DNA from: Nothopassalora personata
Taxonomy: Eukaryota; Ascomycota; Dothideomycetes; Mycosphaerellales; Mycosphaerellaceae
Direction: 5' to 3'
NCBI GenBank assembly: GCA_033816765.1
Contig: CM066296.1
Span: 2,294,001 to 2,358,000 of the forward strand
Length of the DNA: 64,000 nucleotides
Below, in pieces: positions 10,034 through 21,380 of the stretch; the first letter of the stretch is position 1; the number at the start of each line of letters is the position of its first letter. The notes under the pieces are model-generated. The model was given only the letters and a program-made list of their open reading frames with translations, did not search any database and had not been told where the DNA came from. The position numbers and the translations under genes were made by a program.

Positions 10034-10079
10034 GGTTCGACTAAGCGCACCACTGTCGATGTGGTGCGCTTAGTCAACC
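10034..10079. repeat. Long inverted repeat (hairpin)
   Basis: GACTAAGCGCACCAC (10039-10053) and its exact reverse complement (10061-10075) flank a 7-base loop TGTCGAT. After one unpaired base (C10038) four more pairs form between GGTT (10034-10037) and AACC (10076-10079). There is no T-run after it. It lies between the 3' ends of convergent genes, about 265 bases beyond the cct6 stop codon. A 3'-end RNA structure, a foldback element remnant or a short-RNA precursor are all possible. Confidence 0.75.
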
Positions 10080-10342
10080 GCTTGATACCATCATTGTGCC
10101 CAGGGTGCGTTGTCTTCTTTTGCTGTGTGGCTCATTCGAGCTGATCCAATGGCTTGCGCATCCAAGGTCAATCTCGACATCCTTTGACACGGGTTGGATG
10201 TGGAATGTAAGCAGATGATGAAAGGGTACCGCCACGTAGGAACATTACGCACTTCATGGAAGCCAGCAATACGGCGAGCCTCTGCTTCGTAACATTTCTT
10301 TTTGAGTCATGATTACCTCTACAGTCTGCGCTGATGAACAGA

Positions 10343-11974
10343 CTACTCCTCGCCTCCGTCACCGCCCCCTGGAGGCCCTGACTTGCCCATTTGTCGCGCC
10401 TTCAGCAACTCGTCGCAGAGCAACAGATTCGATGCGATACCTGTCGAGCTTGCGATGGCGTTCCTCAGCACTCTGAAGCTGTCGTACACACCCTGCTGCA
10501 CCGGGTCCATCGGCTCGCCAAGAGTCAAATCAAGCCCAGCGATGTTACCATCGGCGTGCTCGTCCTGTAATGTTGCCAGACAGTCCTGAATGTCGTGGCC
10601 GCTGTTCGCTGCAAGCGTCTTGGGCACAATCAACAATGCGTCTGCAAATGCAGACACGCCCCACTTCGCCTTGCCCTTGACTTGCTTGCGGAAATCGTCC
10701 GAATTCAATCGTCGTGCAGCAGCGACCTGGAAGGCACCTCCACCTGGCACGACACTCTTATCCACGATCATGTTGTACACTGACCGCAGGCCGTCCCGTA
10801 CAGCGTCCTTGATCTGTGTGATGGTGTGTGCGTTTGGTCCCTTGATGAGGATGGTAACCGACTTGGGATCCTTGACCTCCTCGATGAACGTGTACTTCTC
10901 CTCGCCAAGCTGATGCTCGTAGACGTGTCCAGCCCAGCCAAGCACGTCTGGTGTTAAGTCGTCCACGCTGTTCTGTGCTGTGCCACCGCAGATGAGCTGT
11001 AGTCTCTCCATGTTCCTCCTCTTTGCTCTCCGTAGTGCAAAGATGCCGTTCTTGACCAGCACGTCCAGCGAAAGCGGGTCAATGCCCTTCTGGTTGATGA
11101 TCACGAAGCCCTTCTTCGGGTCGTCACCGCACACCTCTTTCTTCAGCTCGACTATCTTGCGCAGCTTGTCATCAACGAATCTTCGCTCGCTCTCGACCAG
11201 CTTCTCTCGCTGCTCGGCGCTGTTGTAGTAGAAACCGCTGTTGATCTCGCTCTTCTCGTACTCCAAGCTGACGTTCAGTGTAAGGATGTATGCGTTCTTG
11301 ACGTCCTTCGCCATGTCTGGATGCCGAGCGCCGTGATCTAACGCAAGACCGCGAATGAGCTGTGTGTCTGCGGCTGTTCGGTGCTGCATGGACATGATCT
11401 CAATCATGTGCAGATCCGGCTTTGCGGGTGCCTGGTAGATGGCCAGGACCGCCTCGACAATGTCTGGTGTGAGCTGTTCGGCGAGGGTGCTGTTGATCTT
11501 GGTGGAGAGTGACGTCCGGGCTACTGACAGCAGAAGCTCTCTGTCCACTTCTCGCGCCAGTTTGAAGTCGTCCAGGAAGCGTAGTGTCTCGTTCTTGGCA
11601 ACCTCGTAGCCGTCCGTGATGACTCTGGGGTGCAGACCTTCGCTGATGTAGCGATCGGCCTGCTTCAACAGTTCTCCCACCATCAGCACCACGCTCGTGG
11701 TGCCATCTCCGCAAATCTCGTCTTGTGCTGTTGCTGCTCGTGCTATCATGACGGCCGTGGGGTTCTGGATCTGCATCTCCTTTAACAGCACACTGCCGTC
11801 CTTGGTGAGCTTGATGCCGCCTGCACCGTCCACTAGCATCTTCAAGGTGCCAGTCGGCCCCAGATTCGATGCCAACACATCTTGCAGACCTTCACCAGCA
11901 GAGATGTTGACCTTCAGAGCTTCGCCTCGTCGTCGCGATTCCGCCTTGGGATTGAGAAGTTGAGCTGCCGACAT
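10343..11974 (-). CDS. cct6: T-complex protein 1 (CCT chaperonin) subunit zeta
   Basis: One of eight subunits of the cytosolic TRiC/CCT ring that folds actin, tubulin and WD proteins using ATP. The uninterrupted frame encodes 543 residues, the normal length. The ATG at 11972-11974 ([20 protein letters not shown]) matches the conserved family start; the longer upstream in-frame ATG would add an unsupported 27-residue extension. Visible motifs are [15 protein letters not shown] (TCP-1 signature), [17 protein letters not shown] (nucleotide binding, GDGTT at about 89-93) and [12 protein letters not shown] in the C-terminal equatorial domain. The C-terminus is Gly-rich ([11 protein letters not shown]), like other CCT subunits. 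It is divergent from trm10 across a 234-bp shared promoter. Confidence 0.97.
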   Translation of the reverse strand: MSAAQLLNPKAESRRRGEALKVNISAGEGLQDVLASNLGPTGTLKMLVDGAGGIKLTKDGSVLLKEMQIQNPTAVMIARAATAQDEICGDGTTSVVLMVGELLKQADRYISEGLHPRVITDGYEVAKNETLRFLDDFKLAREVDRELLLSVARTSLSTKINSTLAEQLTPDIVEAVLAIYQAPAKPDLHMIEIMSMQHRTAADTQLIRGLALDHGARHPDMAKDVKNAYILTLNVSLEYEKSEINSGFYYNSAEQREKLVESERRFVDDKLRKIVELKKEVCGDDPKKGFVIINQKGIDPLSLDVLVKNGIFALRRAKRRNMERLQLICGGTAQNSVDDLTPDVLGWAGHVYEHQLGEEKYTFIEEVKDPKSVTILIKGPNAHTITQIKDAVRDGLRSVYNMIVDKSVVPGGGAFQVAAARRLNSDDFRKQVKGKAKWGVSAFADALLIVPKTLAANSGHDIQDCLATLQDEHADGNIAGLDLTLGEPMDPVQQGVYDSFRVLRNAIASSTGIASNLLLCDELLKARQMGKSGPPGGGDGGEE

Positions 11975-12208
11975 GTTGACGCTCTTTCCAGCCGTGAGCA
12001 CGTGACTGTTTGCTTGCGCGAGGGAGATGTTGGTCGTGTGAGTGTTTCTTCGCACTGTTGCAGCAGTCGCGTTTGTCCCGCGTCGTGGTGATAAAATGTG
12101 TCTTGCAGGGTAGAACTAGGGTTCAAGCGGCCCGAGGTTCCGAAACCACCGCAGCCCAAATTTTGATGTGACTTTCAAACCTCAGCTTCAAGGACCACAT
12201 CACACAAC
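11975..12208. promoter_or_regulatory. Bidirectional promoter between cct6 and trm10
   Basis: Only 234 bases separate the two divergent start codons, so both 5' untranslated regions and promoters must lie here. No canonical TATA box is obvious. Sharing is inferred from spacing. Confidence 0.6.
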
Positions 12209-13432
12209 ATGCAGGAGTCAGAACGACCTACGAAGGTGCGCAAGCTAAATCACGATAACGGTAGTGAGAACGGTGTGAAGAAGGAGAATGCTGGTGCCAA
12301 CGTTATAAGTGCCCATGGCAGAAACTCGATCGCCGACCAGGAAAAGTCTGGCCAGGTCGAGGAGCAGGTGCCAGAAATAAAAGACGAGCCAGAAGTGAAG
12401 GAAGAGGGCAATGACGAAGATGGCGGCGTCGTACTGCCAACTCCGAGTATCATGGCTCCAGGTGCAATAGAGATTGCTGGCACCTCAGCTGATCCACCAA
12501 TTTCAAAGAACGCACTGAAGAGGCTCAAGAAGAAAGCCGAATGGGAGGCAAAGCGAGAAGATCGCAAAGTGCTTCGCAAAGAAAAGCTTCATGCCAAGCG
12601 AGAACGTCAAAGGGCAGAGAAGCAGCAGAAGATAGCCGAAGGTGTTCCTCCTCCAGTCAAGCAGAAGCGCGAGAAGGCCGAGCAGCTTCCCGTGACTGTC
12701 ATCATCGACTGCGACTTTGACGAGCTGATGCATGATGGTGAACGTATTTCGCTAGCCAGCCAGATCACGAGATGCTATTCCGACAACAAGAACTCAACGA
12801 AGCGTGCTCATATCACGCTCGCAAGCTTCAACGGCGAGCTCAGAAAGCGCTTCGATACTGTTCTGGAACGCAATTACGACTCATGGAGAGGTGTGAGAGT
12901 GTTCAACGAGAATTTTCTCGAAACCGCGGAGAAAGCCAAGGAATGGATGGCTGCCGAGGGCGGCGGAGTCATGACTGGGTCATTCTCCAAGTACGCCAAT
13001 CTGGACGAAGAAGCATTGCAGAAGCTCAAAGACGAAGGCGAGGTGGTGTATCTGTCTTCCGAGGCGGACGAGGATTTGATAGAGCTGAAGCCGTTCAGCA
13101 CGTACATCATCGGTGGCTTAGTGGACAAGAACCGGGAGAAGGGTATCTGCCACCGGAGGGCGACTGAGGCTGGAGTCAAGACTGCAAAGCTACCGATCGG
13201 GGAGTACATGGAACTGCAGAGTCGAAAAGTGCTGGCCACGAACCACGTCAACGAGATCATGGTGAAGTGGCTGGAGTGCGGCGACTGGGGCGAAGCCTTC
13301 ATGAAAGCTATACCAAAGCGGAAGGGAGGGAGACTGAGAGGCGAAGGAAGTGAGGATAGCCGGACCAGGACATCTCCAGAGCAGGCAGGGGGCGAGCATC
13401 CCGCGGAGGAACACCCTGCGGGCGAAAAGTGA
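12209..13432 (+). CDS. trm10: tRNA (guanine(9)-N1)-methyltransferase
   Basis: SPOUT-class methyltransferase that uses S-adenosylmethionine to make m1G9 in tRNA. It has 407 residues in one exon. An acidic, disordered N-terminus (about 1-110) leads into a Lys/Arg-rich coiled segment (KNALKRLKKKAEWEAKRED and on to about 150) typical of Trm10. The SPOUT domain starts at VTVIIDCDFDELM (about 162) and includes VVYLSSEADE, YIIGGLVDKNREKG (about 297-310, containing the conserved catalytic-region Asp), KLPIGEYM and ATNHVNEIMVKWLE, which forms the knot and cofactor site. A basic tail ends in a Pro/Glu/Gly-rich stretch with an imperfect EHPAEEHPAGE repeat. The ATG at 12209 follows CACAACATG and is the first in frame. 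Likely nuclear/cytosolic and constitutively expressed. Confidence 0.96.
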   Translation: MQESERPTKVRKLNHDNGSENGVKKENAGANVISAHGRNSIADQEKSGQVEEQVPEIKDEPEVKEEGNDEDGGVVLPTPSIMAPGAIEIAGTSADPPISKNALKRLKKKAEWEAKREDRKVLRKEKLHAKRERQRAEKQQKIAEGVPPPVKQKREKAEQLPVTVIIDCDFDELMHDGERISLASQITRCYSDNKNSTKRAHITLASFNGELRKRFDTVLERNYDSWRGVRVFNENFLETAEKAKEWMAAEGGGVMTGSFSKYANLDEEALQKLKDEGEVVYLSSEADEDLIELKPFSTYIIGGLVDKNREKGICHRRATEAGVKTAKLPIGEYMELQSRKVLATNHVNEIMVKWLECGDWGEAFMKAIPKRKGGRLRGEGSEDSRTRTSPEQAGGEHPAEEHPAGEK

Positions 13433-13640
13433 TTGACCCAGCGACCTCGAACCTTGCATGAACGATTCCCATAAATACAGCACGCCGCGTCAAGACTATA
13501 GCGATTCCTTTTCGACACTTCGTGTGTGAGCATGAAAGGCAGTCTGGAACAGCGCATAGATGTGATGAAACTTCGTGCCGCAAGACTGCATAGAGCTAAG
13601 CTGCACCAAGCTTTCAAACCACAGTTCGCCCAACTTTCCC
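13433..13640. other. trm10 3' flank, last normal-composition DNA before the repeat block
   Basis: Ordinary base composition with frequent CA and TG dinucleotides. It gives way near 13640 (CTATTATAACCCCTACC) to TA-rich sequence. No gene is visible. Confidence 0.7.
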
Positions 13641-13979
13641 TATTATAACCCCTACCTCTATATCTATAGTTACTAATAATAATATTATAGTATAAGGCGT
13701 AACTATAGTATATATAACTTAACCGTGCCTAAAAGAGTAGACGTCTTTTAGAGAGCACTTAATAAAGAAGGTATAGGTATTTCTTAGGGAGCTTACCCTT
13801 ATCTTTACCCTCCTAGGTACTATATATATAATAAATAAGTTAAAGGTCCTATATAGAGTTATATACCTTAGTAGAGAGATAAGTTAGCGATAGTATAATA
13901 ACTAGCGTCCTTAACGTTATAGGATATATATACTAGAACTTTAAGGAGTTCTATTAAAACTATAAAGACTATAAGGGGA
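13641..13979. other. RIP-mutated, TA-rich junction sequence
   Basis: TpA-saturated sequence, nearly free of CA and TG, lying left of the Gypsy A1 LTR. Its last 30 bases (CTATAAAGACTATAAGGGGA) resemble the sequence just inside the other A1 LTR (about 21350-21380), so it may be a remnant of another family A copy. No protein signal remains. Confidence 0.5.
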
Positions 13980-14150
13980 TGTCGTAATATATAGCACGCC
14001 TATAATCTTCTAACCGTAGATAAACTAAAGCTTACCTTCTTCTATAGACGCTATACGCGTCGCTTTGTGTACGTATACGCGTTACGTACGGCTTACTAAG
14101 CCGGGTATAGCCGTATTATATATAAGGGTTAGCTATAGGCTACCCTTATA
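13980..14150 (-). repeat. Gypsy A1 3' LTR
   Basis: 171 bp, reading on the minus strand from TATAAGGGTAGCC (originally TGTAAG, as in A2) to TTACGACA. It matches the LTR at 21381-21551 and, less closely, that at 53390-53575. The purine-rich minus-strand sequence upstream of its start fits a polypurine tract. Confidence 0.8.
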
Positions 14151-14389
14151 ACTACCTCCCCTTCTAGGACGAGCTACCCTTAGCTCGCGGCTTTAGGAGG
14201 TTTCTATATAAGTAATCTATCTACTTCTCGTAGATTCCGTTACTATATAACCTACCTACGGGTCCCGTACGTATCGTTATTAGGGTATAGGTAATTAAAG
14301 TTATAGTTGCCGGGTTAACTAACTCGAGGGTTTAAGAAGCGTACCCTCTCCCTCCTTTTCCTTCTTTTTTTTCTTATACTACGTTCTCG

Positions 14390-15530
14390 TAGCGTACCGT
14401 ACCCGCACTACTAGCGATCTACTAGCTCCTCGCTAGCGACTATCTAGCGACCCGCTAGTACTACTATAGCTTTAGACGAAGCTATTTAAGATTAACTACG
14501 CTAGGAGGCCCTTATAGGTAGCCTATTAGTACTACTAATACTATTACTAGTACTATTATAGATATCTAGCGCGCTTAGCGTACTAGATACGCTAGCGAAG
14601 CGTAAGTTTAGCGTACTAGGGCCGTAGACGCCTAAGTTATTACTAGCTAAGCGTCTAGGTATAGACATTAAGATATATATACGCTACGTCCTATACTTTA
14701 TAACTAGTAAATATTTGCTACGCTTATTACTTACAATACACTTACTAACCGTATATTAGACGAGCTAGATACGTGTAATAGTATTACTACCGGCGAGCTA
14801 CTTAAGAAGTATAGGTAATATAAGATAAGTAGGTACCCGTACGTAAGTAATACTAGCGTCGCTATCGCGTAGCTAGTAGCTCGCCTACGTACCGCGCGCG
14901 CCTAGCGTAATAAGCTTATCTACGAGCTTAGCAATCCTCCTACCTAGGAGGAGTAGGACGCCCTAGATAAGTAGTACCGCTTATACGCCTAGCTAGGCGA
15001 GTAGATCTTAGGTATAAGTACTACGCCCCGTAAGCGCTCCGTACGCTTACCGCGTACGGCATACTATCGCTCCTTATATAAATTAGCTAACCTCCTCCTA
15101 GGGTAAGAGGTAGTATAGTGTCTATAAGAATAAGCGTATAGGCGATACTTACGTACGCTTCGCCGGCGCCTCCTCTACTACTACCCCCGCCTCCGTTGCC
15201 GCTACTACGTCTATAGTACTATAGTAAGAGTAGAATAGGACCCTTAACGGGCTCTTTAAGCTCGGCCGTACTATAAGTACTATATACGTCGTATACGTAT
15301 CCTATACTAACCGCGGTTATAGTTTTTATAGGCTAAGAACATTAATACTACTACTGCCGATAGGGCGTTCTTACCGCCCGCCCTACGGGGTAAGTATAAT
15401 AAGGATAATAATAAGGAGGAGGAGTAGAATAAGGGTAACGAGTAATTGCGCGCGCTACGCCTACTAGCCGCTTACTACGCGCCTATCTTCTATCTATATA
15501 GCGCCTCTATATCGCGTAGATATTAAAGTT
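14390..15530 (+). pseudogene. Antisense accessory gene of Gypsy A1 (homologue of 53877-54890)
   Basis: Plus-strand, opposite to pol. Segments align with the better preserved A2 copy: YIRYVLYFIT, then a probable intron 14707-14759 (GTAAAT...TTACTAACC...TATTAG) at the same place and phase, then NELDTCNSITTGELLKKY, and much later TLNGLFKLGRT and NINTTTADRAFLP. The last intron keeps its CTATACTAACC branch site (about 15303) and TTTATAG acceptor, but its donor reads ATAAGT instead of GTAAGT at 15273, fitting a RIP transition. Stops are nearly all TAG. The 5' end could not be placed exactly. No domain is recognised. Confidence 0.6.
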
Positions 15531-15760
15531 TACTTTTTATCTTTGTTTCTATAAATAAATACTCTTCTCTCCCCTCTTCCCTCTCCTCTCCTATCTCCTC
15601 TAATATTACTATCGGGGGAGACCTCTCTCCTATATAGATACTATCGGAGAAGGCCTCCCCTCTATATTATTTATAAAAGGAGAAAGTTATATCTAAAGGG
15701 TAAGACTCTTATATCTTACTACTAAAGGGTTAGAACTAGATATATACTCTATATGCTCCC
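15531..15760. other. Pyrimidine-rich spacer in Gypsy A1
   Basis: CT-rich sequence (TCTCTCCCCTCTTCCCTCTC and variants) between the antisense gene and the end of pol, with a repeated motif around GGGGGAGACCTCTCTCC and GGAGAAGGCCTCCCC. It could hold the antisense gene's 3' end and the end of pol; no coding signal is seen. Confidence 0.4.
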
Positions 15761-17675
15761 TTCTATGCCTTATATTATCTTTACCGACGCCTTATATTTA
15801 GCTACTATACGCGTAGTATTCGCGAGCTCTTATACTAGCTCCTAGCTATTATACTCCCCTAGCTAGCCCTTCTATAGTACTAGGTACTATACTTTACCCT
15901 TATACCTACGCTTTCCTAGTACTACCTCTACTTTATATTCCCTATCCTTATTAGTAAAGGGTATAGTACCTCTATCCTTCTCGCTACCTACATACGGCCT
16001 AGGAGGGATATATAAAATATATTATAGATCCTTAATTCTACTAGTAGTACTAGGTAGTACGCCTACGAGCTAATAGCGTCGATAATACAATACGGTCTAA
16101 TAAACTTTAGACCTATCTTCTTCTTTAGTAATACTAAGCTTAGGTTCTTCGTAGATAATAAGACTATATTGCCTACGCGATAGCTCTTAGCCTTATAAGT
16201 CTTATTATAGTAGCGAGCCTAGTTAGCTACTACGGTTTCCTAGCGCTTTATAAGCGTAGCGCGTATTTCTCGTATATAGTTAACTAAGTCTACCGCTACT
16301 AGTATCTCCCCTTCCCGGATCTCGCCTCGAGATCCTATAGGTATTAGGGAAATCTTAGGTCTTTAACTATACGCTATCTCGAATAGGCTTATACGTAGCG
16401 TAGGGTAGACGCTATTATTATATACGAATTTAGTAATAGCTAGCTACTTAGCCTACTCTATCTAGTTCTCGCTATAGTAATAACGAAGGTACTATTCTAA
16501 GGTTTAGTTTACCCTCTTAGTCTAACTATTAGTCTAAGGGTAGAAAACTATAGATAGCTTACGCTTTACCTACGCCTTAAAGTAGAAGTTACTTTAGAAC
16601 CTACTCGTAAATACTAATCCGTAGTTACTTACTATACCCGCTAGAACACTATAATACCGTATAACTTCGTCTTATAAGACCCTCGTAAAAGCTCTACGGC
16701 TATATATATCTTAGTCGTAGGAATATATAAGTTTATTTTAGAGTAGTATTCGACGATTACTCGAATTATATTATATACGTATTCTCCTTACTTACTTAGT
16801 AGTAAGTCTATAATAAAATCTATAGTAATTTCTTACTATAGACCGTCTAGCCTAGGTAGTAGTTATAGCACGCTATAGGGTCGATAGCGCCTCGCCTTCG
16901 AGGTTTAATACGCTCTATAGTTTCCTATATACTCCCTTATATCCTTACTAAGTAATTCCTACTAGTAGTAACGTCGTAGTAGCTCTTTAGTTTTTACCTT
17001 ACTAAAGTATCCTACGAGTAGGTCGTTATAATATACATAGAGTAACTATACTCTTACTACGTAATCTTCGGGTATAATAATTGCGTTTCCGTAATAGACT
17101 AACCCGTCTATTATATACTAATCCTTAGCGTCCCCTTTATTAAGCGCCTATAATAAGTCTATAATAAACCTATCGTCTCTCCCCTATACTATTTTTATTC
17201 GTAGTATAAGTAGTTCGCCTAGGCCGCCTTATATTATTATAGCGTATACTCTTACTTGTAGCGATCGGGTCCTCTACGGCTTATAGGCTCCTACTAACGT
17301 TATCGCCGCCTTATCCTATATCTTCTCGTAGGTAGCGGTTACGCGCCTTACTATAGGCTCGTCCTCTCTTAATAGGAATCCCTTCTAGAAAGATAGCTTA
17401 CTTTATAGCGTAGGAAGTAAGTTCAACGTCTACTACGCTACGTATACGTAGTTACTACTTCGTAATAGTGTATCGTCTAGGTTACTCTTCCCCGGCCTAT
17501 ACTCTACTACGAAGTTAAAAGATTATAGAAACGTCGCCTATCGAGCTTACCTCCTATTTAGCTACTTTACTATTATAAAACCCTATAGGTTCGTATAGTC
17601 TACTAGTACTTAAACCGTATACGATACGCCTTTTAGGTACTATCGCTAATACTTAAATACCTCTACTACTACTAG

Positions 17676-18439
17676 TCGTCCTATAGAGAGCGCCTTCACG
17701 CGGCGGACGACGTAAGTATCTTCGTTACGACGAAGAGAAACTAAGACTCTCTCTCTCGAAAAATACAAGCCTACTCGACTCGAAACAAGAAAAGACAGGT
17801 CGGACGAACCGAACGAACGAGATACGCTCAAAATCTACAAACAAGAACTCCGGAACTGCGAGAAGGGAAAGCGACGTACATAGCGTACACGTCGCTCGAA
17901 CAACGAAGGCGCTGTCTACCTGTCGTCCCGGCAAACCACGTAAACTGCCGGCTGGAACCAAGAGAGGCGTTTAGGGGCGCAAACCACGTATACTGCACGG
18001 CTGGAACCAAGAGAGGCCGAGGGGGGGACGACAGCGAGGCCACTGCGACCGAGGAGCTACACTCGAGACCGGAGAACGCGACTGGATTGAAACAGAGGCA
18101 ACGGGTGTTTCTTGGGATTTTGCTCGGTGCGTACGGGTACGGCCGGCTTGGCTTTTTAAAACAAGAACGAGACACGGGCGCAAAACTTGTCTCGCCCGGG
18201 GCAAGGCGACAAACCGCAATTCTCGACAAGACACGACTACCGGGTACGCGCGTACTACGCCGCAATATATTCGATTTACGGTTCGAATAGCGAGCGTTGC
18301 TCGCATCTTTTAAGGAGTTTTTACGTCCGGGGTACGACGGGGCTTTTCTCCTTCTCTCAAATTTTGGTCTCGTTCTCGAGACCCGTGTTGCATAGTCTTT
18401 GACTCAAATAGCACGTTAATGGAATAATCAATCAATCAA
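17676..18439 (+). mobile_element. SINE-like retroposon, 764 bp, free of RIP, inside Gypsy A1
   Basis: Ordinary-composition DNA sits in RIP-mutated Gypsy sequence and is flanked by a perfect 14-bp target duplication TCTACTACTACTAG (17662-17675 and 18440-18453). The right end is an AATC microsatellite tail (AATAATCAATCAATCAAT), the mark of target-primed reverse transcription. A second copy lies inverted at 63743-64000 with the same sequence and a shorter tail. Inside are two 38-39-bp direct repeats (17931-17968, 17979-18017) and a Pol III B-box-like GGTTCGAATAG (18280-18290), but no convincing A box at the left end. Several overlapping frames exist, none protein-like, so it is probably non-autonomous. 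It could instead be a truncated LINE. Confidence 0.8.
17931..18017 (+). repeat. Internal direct repeat of the SINE-like retroposon
   Basis: Two copies of GCAAACCACGTA-ACTGC-CGGCTGGAACCAAGAGAGGC, 10 bases apart, differing at a few positions. Confidence 0.85.
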
Positions 18440-21380
18440 TCTACTACTACTAGTAGCTCTTAGTTATAGATCTTATAGTTATACTTAGTAAGTACTATCT
18501 TACGAGAATAGAAGGTAATTAGGTACTACTTAGTACTAAATAGATAAGAGATAATACCCGTAATTATAAAACCTAAGGCGTCCGTTTTAACCCTCGTATA
18601 TAACGAAGGGTCGAAGTACCTTAGGATAGGTACTCTAAGGAACCTAGCTTTAAGCCGTTAGAATACTTACTCCTCGTAAGGGAACTATATAAGAGGCCCT
18701 TACTTCTTACTATTCTTATACCCCTTAAGTAGGTCTATTAATAGCTTTATAATCCTCGAGTACTCTTTAATAAAACGCCTATAGAACTTGTAGAACCTTA
18801 GGAAGGATTAAACCTTATAGAAACTCCTAGGCGTAGGCTATTTCTCGATTACGGCTACCCTACTCCTATCTATTGATACGCCTACGACGCTTATAATAAA
18901 CCCTAGGTACTCGGTAGTTTCCTAGAAGAAGGTATACTTCTTTAGGTTTATAAATAGGGCGAACTTCCGTAGCCTCTCTAGTACCGCGCGTACGGCTCGT
19001 ACGTACTTCTTACGTATTACGCTATAGATTAGGATATTATCTAGGTAGACTACGTAGATGTTATCTACTAACCTAGTAAGGGCCTTATTAATATACCTTT
19101 AAAAGGTAGCTAGTACGTTAGTTAGCTTAAAAGGTATTACTAAGTACTTATAGTAACCGTATTACGTATAAAACGTAGTCTTCTACTCGTCTCCTTACTT
19201 AATAGGAATACGGTAGTAGGTATCCTATAGGTCGATTGTAGTAAAGAGCCTCGTACCCTATAGCCTATTAAATATCTCGCTAATTAGGGGTAGTAGATAT
19301 CGGTTCTTTACTATAATCTTATTTAGACCTCTATAATCTATATAGAGCCTAAGAGTACCGTTCTTTTTTAGTACGAATAGGATAGGCGTACCCGCCTTAC
19401 TTACGTATCGCCTAATCTACCCCTTCTCTATTACTTACGTAAGGTACTCCTTTAAGGCTTCTAGCTTAGTTAAGGACTAGTAGTATAGCGGCTTAAAAGG
19501 GGGTTTCTTTCCTTCGACGAGATTAATCGTATACTTAACCCCGTTAGGTATCTTATGCTTTACCTACTTATTAGGTATATATATATCTCGGAAGTCTATA
19601 AACTCTTTAGGCTATAAAGGACCCTCTACTTTAGATACTACTATAGTAATAACCTAAATACTTATTGTATATACCTACTTTAAGCTCTCGAGATTATTAA
19701 GGAACTTACGTACGTTACGCTACTAAATCGTAGGCGTCTCGGTACTATAGAACTACTAGTTATCCTTATCGGCCTTTATAATCCGATTACGATACCGCTA
19801 GGGCCTACCTAAGATAACTAACGGCCTACCTATAGGCGCTATATAGTAGATAGCGTCGCTTACGCGCTTTACTCCTATATTATTAGCGAGTCGTACGTGA
19901 ATATATAGGCGCCGTAGTAATACCCTTAGTCCTACGTGTATAACTCTAAATTCGGGAGCTTTATACCGCTAATAGGTTATATCTAGTATCGGAGTATATA
20001 TTTATATAATACTAAGCTTAAATCTGCGCTATTATCTAAGAGAAACGTAGCCTCGCGAAAGCCTTTACGCGTCTCGACTACGCCTCGTAAGTAATATGCT
20101 AGACTTATATTAACTTACCTTAAGGGGTCTATATAGGAACTTAGACTTAGGAGTAACCCTTAACTAGTCCTCTACCTTTTCCCTATTTACCCTTCTTAGT
20201 TAAAGCCTCGATAGTTTCTAGCCTACGAACCGCTTACGTATTACGGTCCTTCTATAAGTATCTACTTTAGTACTCCGTCTTATAGTAACCCTTCTTACCG
20301 TAGCCGTAGAACTCTACCCTTAACTTCTAGCTAGTTATAGACAAGCTACCGGCGTCTCGCTACTAACTCGTACCCGAGGCGCCCGGTACTTAACTTAACT
20401 TCTATTACTTTAGGCAATTAACCCGCCTATATACGCCTTTAGCTTTACGCTTACGACGCCTATACTACCCGCGGTCGTACCCTCCGCTACTACCTTAGCG
20501 CTCTATACTTTCGATACGTAGGGCTAGGACTACTAGCTCTTCTCTAGTCGTAGGGATATTATAGTAGCTAACGATAGCGGACCGTAAGCGAGGCGTAAGC
20601 TTTACTAGTAGGTACCGTATATATTAGGCTTCCGAGTAGTTACCTAACTAGTCCTCTATAATATCTAGCTTAGTCGTAAACTATCGTACTATCTAGCTAT
20701 CCTTCTACTTCGTAACCTCGTACTCTAATATAATATTAAGTACACGATTTATAGGATCGCCGTATACGTTTCGATAGAACTCCTTAAAGTCCTAGTATAT
20801 ATACCCTACGAGGTTAAAGACGCTATAGTTAGCGTACTATTACTTACTTACCTCTCTACTAAGGTATATAACCCTATATAGGACCTTTAACTCGTCCGTC
20901 GAATATATAGTACCTAAGAGGGCGAAGATAAGTAAGAGCTTCCTAAGGAATACCCTTACCTTCCTTATCGAATCCCCTCTAAAAGGCGTCGGCTCTTTTA
21001 GACGCGGTCGTATTATATACGCTACGGCCGCGCCTTGTACTATAATATTATCGTTAGTAGTTATAGAGATAGAGGTAGGGGTTATAGTAGGGAGGTAATC
21101 TTCTCTCCTCCCTCCTATCTACTCTAGAGGCGGTACGCTCGTAGCGCGTAAGATCTCTAGCCGCTCGATCTCCCGCTATATCTCCTACTCTATAATTATA
21201 GCCCGTAAGGCTTCTCTTCTTATAACTAAGGCTATACGACGCGCCTACTACTATACTCTAAGGCTTAGGGAGGGCGTAGGTAACTTACCGTTACGCGCGT
21301 TACGATTAGACTCTATAGCGTATATAGATTATAATAAGTAGAAGCTTTAGAACTATTAGGACTATAAGGCTATAAGGAGA

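Noticed and set aside
12874..13617. 247-codon minus-strand ORF antisense to trm10
   Set aside because: Ser/Leu/Phe-rich shadow of the Lys/Glu-rich trm10 frame; no independent signal.
17828..18402. Several overlapping ORFs of 70-145 codons on both strands
   Set aside because: They lie in the noncoding SINE-like retroposon; compositions are Arg/Ser/Cys-rich in every frame, with no domain, and the same frame recurs only because the second copy is identical.
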